From Eutrophovita brisbanensis (GTDB taxonomy: Bacteria; Pseudomonadota; Gammaproteobacteria; Burkholderiales; Eutrophovitaceae), in NCBI GenBank assembly GCA_038147395.1, contig JAYQTM010000001.1, positions 1-64,000 of the forward strand: a stretch of DNA of 64,000 bases, given 5' to 3'. Below, piece after piece: positions 1 to 10,664 of the stretch. The notes below the pieces were generated by a model. The model made no database searches. It had not been told where the DNA came from and was given only the letters and a program-made list of their open reading frames with translations. A program made the position numbers and the translations under genes. Within the stretch, counting starts at the first letter, position 1. Each line of letters begins with the position of its first letter.

Positions 1-557
1 GCTCAAGTGGCCACTTCCGTTCAGTTACGTATTGCTCTCCAGACAATTTTTCGCATCGCTAAATCTCGGCAGAATGCCGCCACATCTCGACCGGCCTCTA
101 CTGTAACTTTTTGTCCATCAAATCTGACTCGAGAGAGAAAAATTTGTGAAGATAATATCCGAATAAGTCACACAATCTAAAAAGAGCACGTTAGTCGTAT
201 TCCCGAATACTCTGAACGACCCTATTAGATTTGAGGGACTGAACAAGAGAACAAAAAGCACCTATGTCTCGGGTAGTGACAACGTTGAACTCGATCTCAG
301 TACGCGAATAAACGATATGGGATAGGTCGACATCATGTTTTGGTTAATGTCGCCGGTCGTATCCGATGAATTTTTTTGAGTATTGTCCATCGAGAATGTT
401 ACTTAAATCATTAGACTGTGACATCACAAAATTGGTACACGCGCCTAAGCAACTTGGACTCTCCATCTTTCGGATTATCTTCGAGGAATTGATCCACCCA
501 AATATTAGTAAAAAGAAAACTCTACTGAAGCGGGAATCAAGCCTCAAAAATCTAGAC
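1..557. other. Unresolved stretch, probable broken minus-strand coding sequence
   Basis: No intact gene is visible. Reading the minus strand in pieces gives plausible protein-like segments in changing frames, for example a segment with ERKWPLE-like ends near base 1-20 and a segment containing YSKKFIGYD near base 370. I do not recognise the product. By position it would be a further gene of the polysaccharide locus, downstream of the capsule-type gene, broken by the same kind of frameshifts. Confidence 0.3.
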
Positions 558-2025
558 TCATATAAATGGTGACCAAAGATAGTTATTGAGATATGAATAT
601 TTGTACAAAGACTCTCGCTGAGACTCCGTTAAACCATTAAAACTTCGCCACTCGTCAAATGCAGTGGCCATAGCCTCTCGATCTCCTACTTTTTTTCACG
701 AAAGCATCTCCATCAAAGTATTGTGAATTTTCGCCGACGACACTCATTAAATTCATTGCACCACATTCAGCAGCTACCGACCCGTGCTGTGTAACGCACA
801 TAAAACCAGGAAATACTCTCGCTAATTCCACCACAGACGAACGTGAATCAACGAAAAACACACCCCGATGAAGAGGATTCAGTGACTGTATTTGGCTCGA
901 CAGGTGGCACGGGTACATGTTGAGAAGTAGTTCAAAATAATCTCGGTCCTTCCTCGCGTACTCGTTATTTTTAAACATAGCGGGATGCGGCTTCACGACG
1001 ACATTTAAACCAAGCTCTATGGCGTAATCAACGAATGCTTTTTGAAAACCATGCAAGTCGCCGAACTCTGAAACCCCATAGAATGTTGGGCGTCGCTAAT
1101 AGTAGCCAAAAAAATAATTACTGTACTTTTATAGGGAAAGATAGCTGAGTCTAATTTAGCGTCGAATCGATATCGTTATCCTTGGATAAGCGTATTTTCG
1201 TCTCTCCGAACCAGATTTTGTATTTTATGCTTTCCTTCCTGTATTTCTCTCTCGGCAAACATTGCATAATGTGTACGGCGAAATTCAATCCCCTTGCGAA
1301 TATCGATACCGGTAAACCCTTTAAACCGCCCTGAATCCCTGATGGTAAATACTGTATCTCAATTCATCAATATTGATTTTGATCAGATGCCCTCCTCCCA
1401 CACCTCTGGAAAACCAGTAGTCTCGAAAATTGAACTGAACCACGTCATATCGACCGGGCTTTTGGCGAAGTTTCCGGAGATACCTTATTTGATAACCGAC
1501 TTGAAGATATCCAAATATCAAAAATACAAACAAATGAACAGAAGGTCGAGGCAGAAGAGATGTGTCTCGCGCTCGGAAAAATGCACTTAACAAACAGTCT
1601 CCGATAACCAGATTCTTATATTTCATCATGAGCACGCGCCGAAGAAATGCATTTCGGCCAAGCAAATATTGAGGGATCAAGGACCATGAAGACCAAATAG
1701 CGTGAATGAAATCCGATGCAATACTAAAGAATATGGCCATCGTTTCTCTCACAGAAAAACCGAAAACGCCTGACTTCAAAAGTTGGCACCGAGGACATCG
1801 ACAAAATCCAGATGTATGTCTTCAGCACCAAAGACCGTAACAAGTGATTTCTTTAACAAATCCTTTATTTTTCGAATCAAACGACAGATCAACAACCTTG
1901 ATTGTTCTCATAAATAATTGCGATGTTTTTAAACTGGCGCAAAATAAAAGACTAGAGAGTGATTCTGATATTCTCAAAAAACTTTTGCTTAACACGTTAA
2001 ATCCTGAATGAAGGTTGAAATTCAT
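558..2025 (-). pseudogene. Capsule-type surface carbohydrate biosynthesis protein, frame-disrupted
   Basis: Several minus-strand segments join into one protein of about 490 residues if single-base shifts are repaired near 1,840, 1,790, 1,300, 1,180, 1,075 and 690. The C-terminal third carries VVVKPHP, VDSRSSVVELA and TQHGSVAAE, which resemble the sugar-binding and phosphate-binding part of capsule polysaccharide export/biosynthesis (KpsS/LipB or CDP-glycerol transferase-like) proteins. The repaired reading runs on to a stop at 558-560. It would act in the cytoplasm on a surface glycan. Assignment is to a broad family only; the exact sugar and reaction are unknown. The breaks may be sequence errors rather than true decay. 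Confidence 0.45.
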
Positions 2026-2061
2026 TGGATCTCGTAAATAACTGGAACATACTATGTTCTG

Positions 2062-2640
2062 CTACCCATCAGGACAGCAGGGTACTCCAGCAACAATCTT
2101 ATACGGGCTAACATTCTGAATCACTACAGCCCCTTTGCCAACAACGCATCCGTCACCTAAGAGTTACTCCTGGTAGGATGGACACATGCCCGCCAAGCCC
2201 ACATCATCCAATAATAATCTGGCCGTAAGTGTGAGATTACTCCTTTATTATTTGGTCTTTTAGTCCATGATTTGAACTCTGATTATCTTTGTGGCCTGCA
2301 ATCATCATGCCGCCTATTGAGAAATATCTACCCTGCATTGACCACTATTAAATACTAATTTCTGCCCGTTTCTTAGACCCTGATCTGCATCATTAGCTGC
2401 CACGAAACCCTAACGTCGTCATCAGGGAAAACGTCGTCCTCTAACAATCCGTGCACTTGACCTGTTACGTAAATCCACATTTCGACCGAAGCGTACGTTT
2501 GACCAATCACTATATTCTCTGCACTACCCCGAATTTTAATAATTGGAATACCTTGGTGAGGAAGCCTTTACCAATTCGAACTCCACGGCCAGACAAAAAA
2601 AACCACTACAAAACTAAGTGGCCGAAAAACTGCATCTCAA
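2062..2640 (-). pseudogene. Left-handed beta-helix (hexapeptide) acyltransferase, frame-disrupted
   Basis: Minus-strand segments spell a hexapeptide-repeat acetyltransferase: IGGMMIAGHKDNQ, then SHTYGQIIIG, GGHVSILPGV, LGDGCVVGKGAVV and YKIVAGVP before a stop at 2062-2064. The repeating [IV]-G-x4 pattern and the AGVP tail are typical of CysE/maltose O-acetyltransferase-like enzymes of O-antigen loci, which acetylate sugars from acetyl-CoA. An N-terminal piece with VRIGKGFLTKVFQ lies near 2,540. At least three frameshifts interrupt it (about 2,160, 2,210 and 2,400), so the 5' limit is uncertain. Confidence 0.55.
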
Positions 2641-2648
2641 AAAATAAG

Positions 2649-3019
2649 CTAGCAAGCGCAGCGTTGTATTCGATTTATCCCTGTCATGAGATCTAGCCAT
2701 TCAACGACGTCTTGCTGCTCTTCCTTGCAATACGCCTCGAACAAACTCATCTTCAGGCATCCACGGCCGTACATATAATCGGCCCTGTGCATTTGCGAAC
2801 TAAAGCTACCTTGAACCCCTCCGACTTTAATCTGCCGTTTATTGAGGCGTCACGTAATACCCCCAAACTCTGCAACAAAATCAAATCTTTTGGCTATTAT
2901 CTCGCACGAACGTCACTTGTTCGTCGTCATCAAAAAATATCCCCACAGTCTGAGATGGTAATATTTTTCTCAATACCCACATCAAACAAGCGCGGTGCAT
3001 CTCTTATATTTAGCTTCAT
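2649..3019 (-). pseudogene. Small conserved protein adjoining the WbpG-like gene, frame-disrupted
   Basis: A short open frame begins at the ATG at 3017-3019 (MKLNIRDAPRLFDVG) and contains ISDCGDIFFDDDEQVTF. After two or three repaired shifts it continues through GYYVTPSINGRLKSEGF and ends with YCKEEQQDVVEWLD before the stop at 2649. This resembles short uncharacterised proteins I recall beside N-acetyl sugar amidotransferase genes in O-antigen clusters; no function is known to me. In the sequence as given its frame runs straight on from the WbpG-like gene with no stop between them, so a fusion or a missed base is possible. Confidence 0.4.
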
Positions 3020-4134
3020 GAATGACCAGCCCCAATCCTTAATCAAAAAATCATTGATGCGCCAGACACCGTTTTTATCCCTGGACCAAATCTTCGAATT
3101 GCGAAAACTTTCAGCGATCTTTTGAAAATCAAGTTGAGAAATCTTGACGTGATCCTAAAGCTTGTCAATTTAAATCCCTCTGGTCGCTCATTACCCGCTT
3201 CGTTATCCTTCTATCGCCTCACTGCGACTTATGCGACCATTCCGTATTTCCAATGACAGATTGTCCCAAAGTCTCGTAAAACCAAATTTATACCACTTCA
3301 TCCAGTGATGAATCGTGATTAAAAATTCATCGTCAATATCTGCAAATGCGTACAGGCCGGTTTTAGCTTTTTCTTGAGCGACAAAACCATGAGTTCGAGC
3401 AACATCAAAAGCTGCTCTCGGATCCCAGCGATTAAGTACCGAAAGAAAAACAGCCCTAACCGCAAATCTTCCTTGCTGGCTGTGAAAGAGGCCACTTGTA
3501 TGGATTCAAATCCTCAGCAGAAAGGTCGGCGTCTATCCAATCCTCGGCAACCGTGCCGTTCGTAACGCCGTATTTACGCAACCATTCCTCCGTAAGTTGC
3601 GTTCCCTTTAAATCTTCATCATCGCTACCGTATTCAAATGCAGAATTCTCCCCCCACAAGATCAATGGAATCCCGGTTCACAGCAATCTGCAGAGGGATT
3701 GCGTGTAGCGCCAGCCAGCTATGGGGTATAACCGGACTACCCACCTTTCTTAAATGCTTTAAGCGTGAGAAATGCTCAACCTTGGATTGATACTGGAAAT
3801 CAATATGGTCCACGCCAGACTGATCAAATTTCTTAGATTATTTTCACCTACCGCACTACGAGCCGGCGTCCTCCACGTTACACACAATGGACGTAACCCG
3901 ACCTCGAGCGCCTTGACCGTTTGCCACGTACTGTCTTTTCCCCCACTAACTGGGACAACGCAGTCATATTTCGCGCGCTTATCTCGAGTCTGTGTCACGA
4001 GAGACATGAATTGACGGTCCCTCAACGCCTAATCGATTTCGTTCTTGACCTGTCGTGCAATTGCATCGGCCAGACGCATCAAACTTGATACCTGGTCGAG
4101 TGTCTGGTAGTACGCATGTTTGACAGTAATTCAT
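3020..4134 (-). pseudogene. N-acetyl sugar amidotransferase, WbpG-like, frame-disrupted
   Basis: Members of this family (TIGR03573, WbpG/PseA-type) convert an N-acetyl group on a UDP- or CMP-linked sugar to an acetamidino group. The repaired protein starts at 4134 with a zinc-type YCQTCVLPDTRPGI motif, followed by the PP-loop VPVSGGKDST, the conserved LCVTWRTPAR, then ILWGENSAFEYG, LRKYGVTNGT and near the end FGFTRLWDNLSLEIRNGR. Frameshifts lie near 4,030, 3,820, 3,700 and 3,450, with further ones after 3,240. It lies next to an AsnB-like gene. WbpG normally obtains ammonia from HisH2/HisF2 partners, which are not seen in this window. Confidence 0.7.
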
Positions 4135-4156
4135 ATCTGTATTAGCGCCAACACTT

Positions 4157-5953
4157 CTAGAACCCTCGCTCGAGCATAAATTTACAGTTGATAAAATTAA
4201 ACTTTTTCGCTATTCTCAAGATTTTCTTCGCCGAGAAGTGCCTCGATTTTATCCTTTCGCACAACATCGAAAACCGGACTATTGTCCAAAATCTCTTCGC
4301 GAATTTTTTTACTCTTAGTATCTAAGAGGCCAAGTATCGGTACATTAAATCCCACTTTACGGCGGTTGTCTAAGATAGCATCTGGAACAATCCCTCTCGG
4401 CATTGCCTCCCCAAAACCATCACCCATCCCACCTCTGATGAGGTGGGGTGTTGGAAGTATAAATGCGTATTCAAATAATTTTGAGGGTCTAGAAAGGAGA
4501 GCGGTTCTCAACAGGTATTTGCATGGAGTTTAAATCGTCCTCGTAGTATCGGTGGAACCGCCTCGTGAAAAATTTCGTTCAGCATCCTATACGTAACATT
4601 TGTAACATAAGTGCTTCTCGAAAAAATTCATTCCCTCTTCGCAAAAATCCCTTAAACTTCTCGTTGTCCAAATATATGGCTTCTACAAGAGGGATCTTTT
4701 AAGTAAGGCTGGGTCACGCAAGAAGGGTTCCTTGCTTGTAATGCCTGATTTGTGGGCTCTCTCTCTTAAAGCTCGGAATTAGATGCAATATCATGCAGAT
4801 GTAAGTTGTGGTGATCGTAATAGCCAGTAAATAATTCATCAGCGCCGGTACCACTTACTGATACTTTGAATCCGTCCCCACTCATCGCTTTTACCAGTTG
4901 GTTATGCGCGAAATACGAAATTGTACTGATTGGCCCGTCATGATGGTGAACCAAGGCTCTAAGATCTGTTAAAAAATGCGCGCCTTGAAGAGGAATTTTT
5001 ATGTGCTTTATTCCCAATTGGTTAGCAGCTAAATCAACCATTTCGATTCCTCATATCTTGAATCCGTATTCATTATCGTATAACCCGTAACTTCGCGGCC
5101 TAAAACGCATGATGATGCAATCCCGACCAAAGCATTTGAGTCAATGCCGCCGCTAAGGCAAAAACCAATTGGCACATCAGAGCGCATTCGTATCTCAACA
5201 GCATCAATTAATTTCTCTTTTACGGAGGAAACGGCGCTGTCGAATGTGATTCTATTATCGATTTTTAATGTCGGCTTCCAATACCTTCTTTGCTCTAGCG
5301 CCCCCCCGGGCTTGATACGCAAAGTTGTAGCTCGAGGCAATTTTTTTACCCCTCCGTGAAACGTCTCATCGCCCTTAAATAACGATTTATAGCCGTTTAC
5401 GAGGTACCTTCGAACTTGATTCATATTTATCGTTGGCCGTTGATCAGAGAGCGTCATGAATCCTTTAATTTCTGAAGCAAAATAGATGCCTCGATTAAAT
5501 TCCCATATATAAAGAGGTGTCTCTCCGAACCTGTCCCGCGCTAGTAAACATTCTCCGGATATTTCGTCGTACCAAGCTAGCGCCCACATGCCCTCGAGAC
5601 GCTCAAATGCTGCCTCGCCCCAAAAGTTAGAGCCGCAGCCAAGACCTCCCGTATCTCCCCGGAGTAGTAAAACTATGCCCCTCGAGTTCTAATTCTTTTT
5701 TTAACTCAATAAAGTTATAAATCTCACCATTAAACGCGAGAATCTTCGTTCCAATTCTGAAGGGCTGAGTCGACTTTTTATCGAGATCAAGGATAGCTAG
5801 TCGTCGATGCACTAGCGCTATTGAATGCCGGTCTCCCTTGTGAACGTAACGAGCCGCCGCGTCGGGACCTCTATGCGCGAGCGACTCAGAAGACGCCCTC
5901 AATAGATCAAGAGAAATTTCATCAGGTCCAACATAAACAGAAAAACCGCACAT
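4157..5953 (-). pseudogene. asnB: Asparagine synthase-like glutamine amidotransferase, frame-disrupted
   Basis: The N-terminus starts MCGFSVYVG, giving the Ntn-hydrolase nucleophile Cys2, with HRGPDA, HRRLAILD and FNGEIYNF of the class II glutaminase. The synthetase half has the ATP-binding LSGGIDS motif and VSGTGADELFTGYY, and the C-terminal part has RRKVGFNVPI. Breaks occur near 5,640, 5,600, 5,035 and in the 4,510-4,770 stretch, where the frame is lost for longer. The family amidates aspartate or, in polysaccharide loci, a sugar-acid carboxyl using glutamine and ATP. Here the second role is more likely from context. Repaired length is close to the usual 600 residues. Confidence 0.75.
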
Positions 5954-6020
5954 CGTTGAATATCATCCTGTTAACGTTGAGTCACAAAGAGCCTAAATTT
6001 TTTAATCTGGGTCAACAGAT

Positions 6021-6719
6021 TCAACCTACTAATGACCTTCGATTAAAGAAATGCCAAACACCAGAATAGGTTGTCACTTTAAACCCCAACTGATGATACA
6101 AGGGAAGAGATGCCGAATTTATAAGCTGAGTGCCAGCTGCAAAATTGATGCCTGTCGTTCCGTAATGTTTAAGCATAGCCATTATTAGATTTCGTGCTAT
6201 TCCTTTCCTTCTACAATGACGATCAACGGCAATAAGATCAATCGTGATTACATCATCCTTAATTACTGTTAGTAAAAAACCCTGTACGAAATTCTGGAGA
6301 CCCATAAAAACAAAACACGCGTCACCTCTTCGACCTTCAAAATAATTAGAAGCCCACTCGCTCTTTATCTTTGCTGCGATTTTGTTCGGAATATTTGGAT
6401 CGCGCCTAAATCGGTCGTTCAAAAAACTGGTTCCCGCCAAAAGAGCGACCTGATCTCGCATTCCTGCCGTAGCGATTTCGATATTTGGACATGGCTCCAT
6501 CGAATTATCCATGTCCGCGTGATCCATTGACAACTGAATGGAGACATCTGCCAAATAAAAATTATTACGAGAAGCCATAAGCGACGAGTCTGTAGACAAA
6601 TCCGTCTTAATGTGGGCGAACTCGAATTCTTCCAGCCCAACCAAAGAGTCCGAAGATCTTAAGTCAGCGTACCCACACCGCCACCCCGTAATCTGAGTTA
6701 AAAATTTATCTTCGTTCAT
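6021..6719 (-). CDS. GNAT-family N-acetyltransferase (WecD-like)
   Basis: This 232-residue frame is the one gene in the polysaccharide locus that is fully open. The C-terminal half carries the acetyl-CoA pocket: LIAVDRHCRRKGIARNLI matches the GNAT Q/RxxGxG/A loop, followed by LYHQLGFKV. The layout, with a long divergent N-terminal half, resembles dTDP-fucosamine acetyltransferase WecD and similar sugar-amine N-acetyltransferases. It probably N-acetylates an amino sugar made by the DegT aminotransferase further upstream in the same operon. The sugar substrate cannot be read from the sequence. Confidence 0.7.
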   Translation of the reverse strand: MNEDKFLTQITGWRCGYADLRSSDSLVGLEEFEFAHIKTDLSTDSSLMASRNNFYLADVSIQLSMDHADMDNSMEPCPNIEIATAGMRDQVALLAGTSFLNDRFRRDPNIPNKIAAKIKSEWASNYFEGRRGDACFVFMGLQNFVQGFLLTVIKDDVITIDLIAVDRHCRRKGIARNLIMAMLKHYGTTGINFAAGTQLINSASLPLYHQLGFKVTTYSGVWHFFNRRSLVG

Positions 6720-6864
6720 AGTTCGCTAAGGCCTTACACCGAGCCAACACCAATATTATAAAAATCAATCTTGTAAACGCATCGTAGACTCAAAATCATT
6801 CAATACGCGCCTCCGATCCCATAAATACCGCAAACGGAATATCAGCGACCTGCAGCTACAAGAA

Positions 6865-7860
6865 AAATTGTCAGCAAGAACGAAAGTGTATATGGAAACT
6901 CAGCTGACCGAGACCCGCATCAATCTGAACGGATCTACGCCAGTCGTATTCACACCATCTATTGCAGTGGGCGAACAACGAACTCCTCTAGATTTTAGAA
7001 CGTTGATCACTTCTTCCGAAAAACAATTTTCTTGACCTTCTGGGTAAGAATAATGCTTGGGACCAACTCCAGCCTTTTCTTTTAATAAATTTAGGCTTGT
7101 GTCTAACTCGTACACCAATTCCTCTGGGCTCAAAAACTCAAAATCCGATGCGTATGGCTGTGTCCGCCGACAGTGAACAAATCACTCATATTTAGAGATC
7201 TGACTTGTGCCCAACTCATTTTTGTCCAATGGATCGTCAGAGGAAGTTTTGTGAGAAACGTTTAATGTTTCGCAGATCGTGATAGCCAACTCATCGGGAT
7301 CGCAGGACTTGTCATTCTTAACGTATCGCCTCACAGCATCCAAGAACTCTATCCGACTTTTGACTCGACCTAATCGGTAGATACGGTCTGACCATCCACC
7401 GGCAATGTCTTGTACTTCAGCGTCTTCAACCGCGTGCTCAATGACGTCAATCCAAGACATACGATTTGAATCGATAAAGTCAGTCGTTACATAGAAAGTG
7501 GCTGGTATACGAAATTTTTCAAGTATTGGTGCGGCAATGTTAATGTTATTTTCAAAACCATCATCAAAAGTTACAGAGAATGACTTTCAGGGAAACTCCA
7601 TTTTATTTTCTACAAAAAAATAAAACTTCATCTATACTTAAAGCGGTACCTTCACGAGATATATCCTTCAACAGTATTTCAAAATCTTTCACGAGAATAT
7701 GTTTTCTTATGTAGTTCCTAACGTCATGTTGATGCTCCTCAATGACTCCATGGAATAGAAACATAACGTGACAGTCATCAGCTAGCCGAGAGGAATATTT
7801 TTCTTTTTGAAATGATAAAACCATAGTTGATTTATGAGGAGTGAATCTCTCGATTGTCAA
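6865..7860 (-). pseudogene. Polysaccharide deacetylase (NodB-type), frame-disrupted
   Basis: The N-terminal segment from 7860 contains HVMFLFHGV, and after a shift near 7,605 the minus strand reads VTFDDGFENNI, which is the TFDDG metal-binding motif of carbohydrate esterase family 4. A further segment gives ATFYVTTDFID and MSWIDVIEHAV, and the tail has HYSYPEGQEN, matching the conserved [SR]-[YF]-P-x-G motif. Shifts are at about 7,605, 7,470 and 7,165. The family removes N- or O-acetyl groups, and some members deformylate sugars. Its start overlaps the upstream formyltransferase gene by about 28 bases, suggesting coupled translation. Confidence 0.65.
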
Positions 7861-8544
7861 ATTTCTCTAAGCAAACCTCTTTGAGGCAGGATGGCATTGC
7901 CGAATAATATCTACCAATCTTTTGCTGTTTCCGAGATGGAGGAGTAAGGTCGTTTTGACATTCAGCTACGGCTAACCTAGTAAGCTGAACGCATATCTCG
8001 GTGTTTTTTGCCCTTATCTCGTGAAGCCGCAAATCCTGGGTGATAGTTATATTATTTTGGACAACTATGTCACCCGTATCCAAGCCCGAATCTACGTAAT
8101 GGAGTGTAGTGACAAGATTATTTAAGTCACCATGATAAATTGCCCACAAATGGGAATCTAATCCACGGTACATTTCAGGGTTTCCCCATGCAGATTGAAA
8201 AGGTTGCTTGGGGCAGCCGAAATAAAGGCCTCCTAGCCGGCGAGTTCCAAACACTACGATAACGTCGAAATTTGCTGACCGAATAAGATTAATGCAATTC
8301 TTATCATTTACAGACTCGAACTCAATCACTGGCAAAGAACCACAAAACTTGGATCCCTCCCAGAGAACCATCGCCCCCTCTCAAATTCATCACGAATATT
8401 TTCATACGGATGGTAGGTCTCATACCTCTGGCTGCCTACCGATCCTGTCTCGAGAATAATTTGCAGATTCCCAAACAAATCCGCCATTTGCTCAGTGAAG
8501 TAGATATGATGAGGTGTTTCGGTTGTTAGAATTGCAAGCTTCAT
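7832..8544 (-). pseudogene. Formyltransferase-family enzyme, one frameshift
   Basis: An N-terminal frame (MKLAILTTETPHH, from 8544) and a C-terminal frame (to 7832) overlap near 8,350 and together form a protein of about 230 residues. The second part has VVFGTRRL, NPEMYRGLDS, TTLHYVDSGLDTGDIV, the Formyl_trans_N signature also seen in methionyl-tRNA formyltransferase, ArnA and sugar N-formyltransferases (VioF, WlaRD). The usual N-H-S-LP catalytic segment appears modified to a form ending NPEMYRG. In this setting the likely job is N-formylation of an amino sugar from N10-formyl-tetrahydrofolate. A single missing or extra base separates the two halves. Confidence 0.65.
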
Positions 8545-8546
8545 GC

Positions 8547-9506
8547 TTAGGAATCAACGTCAACTTTTATTGATCCGCCCTCGATAATATTTTCTAAAGC
8601 CTTTTTCCCAAGCAACTGGTTAATTTCATCTGGACTGTAGCCTCCAGGTCGAAGGCACACTAAATCTTCCTCACGTATTAGATCTCCACGTTTAATATTT
8701 CTAGCTGCGACAATCGACCGCCTGATTGCAAGTGCTGCGACTGACTCACACTCCGGTCGCTTAGATAAACCTTCGCCGAGCATGGCATCCATATGTCTTA
8801 CATCCCTCACCAACTCACTCATCTCCGCACAATCCGCGGAAAGTTGATGGTCTCGAGAATCAGAGTAATTTTTATCAAGAGTGAAGTGTTTTTCAATGAT
8901 CTGAGCGCCAGCCATGACTGCTAGTCTTGCTGCGTCAATACCCAGCGAATGATCTGAATAACCAATTGTCAAGTCAGGAAATACAGCTTTCAAATCATGT
9001 ATAGCTCGCAGATTTACTTGATGTTCTGGAACAGGATAACTCGATACACAGTGGAGAAAACACAGATTTTTTATCGAACTAATTTGTTCCCATCTAGCCA
9101 CCAGACTCCTTAACAATTCTAAGTCGGCAAGACCAGTAGAGATAATGGTCGGTTTTTGGTAACTGGCGACCTCATCGATTAATTGCACGTAATTATTATC
9201 TCCGGAAGGAGATCTTGAAAACCGTCTGAATTGAATTTAAAACCTAGCGCTTGGGATATCAAACGGTGTCGAGAAAAAGATCAGGCCTCGGGATTTCGCA
9301 GCATCCTCAATGAGACGAATTGTTTCTGGTAAGTCTGAATTTTTCAAGTTTTTCAAGCCTCTCTAAATCATTTTTCGAAACATACAACTTTGGTTCAAAT
9401 GTTTGAAACTTGACTGCATCTACCCCGCTTCCGACGCCAACTCTATCAAGTGACGCGCTAACGCGATATCGCCCTCGTGATTGTTACCGATCTCGGCTAC
9501 TATCAT
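8547..9506 (-). pseudogene. neuB: NeuB/SpsE-type nonulosonate synthase, N-terminus frame-disrupted
   Basis: The C-terminal 213 residues are open and include IISTGLADLELL, CVSSYPVPEHQVNLRA, IGYSDHSLG and AQIIEKHFTLDK, all hallmark NeuB barrel motifs, then an SAF (antifreeze-like) domain with GDLIREEDLVCLRPG. The first 110 residues are split by shifts near 9,190-9,440 but can be read from the ATG at 9504-9506 as MIVAEIGNNHEGD. NeuB enzymes condense phosphoenolpyruvate with a hexosamine to form sialic, legionaminic or pseudaminic acid-type sugars; which one cannot be told here. The stop lies two bases before the formyltransferase start. Confidence 0.75.
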
Positions 9507-9610
9507 AGTTCGCTTCTGGAGGTATTCAAATTTTCGATGATCATAGGTTCCAAAAATAAGCAAATATTTCCTGTAAAGCGCTCGAGATAGCGGCGTCCAA
9601 TCAAGTAGAC

Positions 9611-10664
9611 TTAAGTACTACCGTCCAATGCCTCAGAATAAAGTTGGATTTGCCTCTCGAAAGGCCATGTACCAATTAACGTATTCTTCTGCCCTCGCTC
9701 AATTGTGAATGAGGGCTCATAACCGAGCATGTCCCGAGCTTTCGCAATACTCAGGGTCCCCCTCTCTGGCATCAGGTTGTCTCTCGGCTTATAGTCAATT
9801 CTTATCCCCGGGAAAAATTGCGCTACAAGGTGTGCAAGCTCGTTAAGCTTTCGTGCTTCACCGAAAGTCATGTTAAACGTCTGGTTGATCGACTGAGGTT
9901 TACCGATAGCTAAGCAAACACCTGAAACAAGGTCATCGATGTAGGTAAAATCCAGGGCCTCTTCCCCATCACCGTTAATAGTCAGATTAGAACCAGTTAT
10001 CGCATTCTCAATAAATGCTTGCCCTACTCTTCGGCTAACGCACCGTTCCCCGTACAAGGCTGATGGCCGGATGATCGTGTAAGGAACATCGAACACCTGG
10101 TTGTAACCAATAACAAGTTTTTCCGCACCGAATTTCAATGCGCCGTAAATTCCAAGGGGATTACAAACCCTGTCCTCGTCAACTGCCTCCCCATCAAAAT
10201 TGCCGTACACCATAGACGAAGAAAAATAAATTACATGTGGCTTTGACGACTTACATGCATCCATAACATTTTCAAGCGTTCTAAGACTGTGATCAAAGGT
10301 GGAAAATGGATCTTTATTAGACCTATTCGCATGCGCGATTGCAGCCAAATGAACTATACAATCGGGCTTAATGCTCGAGAGCGTATGACTGACTACGATA
10401 GTCTCGCGCGTCTATAACGTGCAAATTTACCCTAGCCTCCCTTAGCAACCTAAGGCGCTCGTTGATAAATTCAATATAACGCCCTGCGTTCGGGTTTTCA
10501 CTGTAACCGCTCGTATAGTATCCAATACTATTAACTTGTAAACCATCGATAACATGAGGCTCAGCGCCCATTGATGCTAACTTCAAGGCTAAATGATGAC
10601 CGATAAAGCCTGCGCCTCCAAAAATAGCAATCTTCTTATTTTTTAGATCAAGTTTGTCAAGCAC
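9611..10664 (-). pseudogene. NAD-dependent epimerase/dehydratase, one frameshift
   Basis: The extended SDR fold is clear: IAIFGGAGFIGHHLA is the NAD-binding GxxGxxG near residue 15, SSSMVYG gives the catalytic Ser, and YGALKFGAEK carries the YxxxK pair. RPSALYGE and GDGEEALDFTYIDDLV follow as in UDP-glucose 4-epimerase-like proteins. One shift at about 10,360-10,375 separates the first 95 residues from the rest. It overlaps the DegT gene by eight bases. It probably epimerises or dehydrates an NDP-sugar for the NeuB/aminotransferase branch of the locus. Confidence 0.7.

Noticed and set aside
1294..3125. Plus-strand open frames of 80-137 codons (1294-1590, 2451-2696, 2712-3125)
   Set aside because: They lie opposite minus-strand genes whose conserved motifs can be read after frame repair, have odd composition and no recognisable domains; they are antisense shadows.
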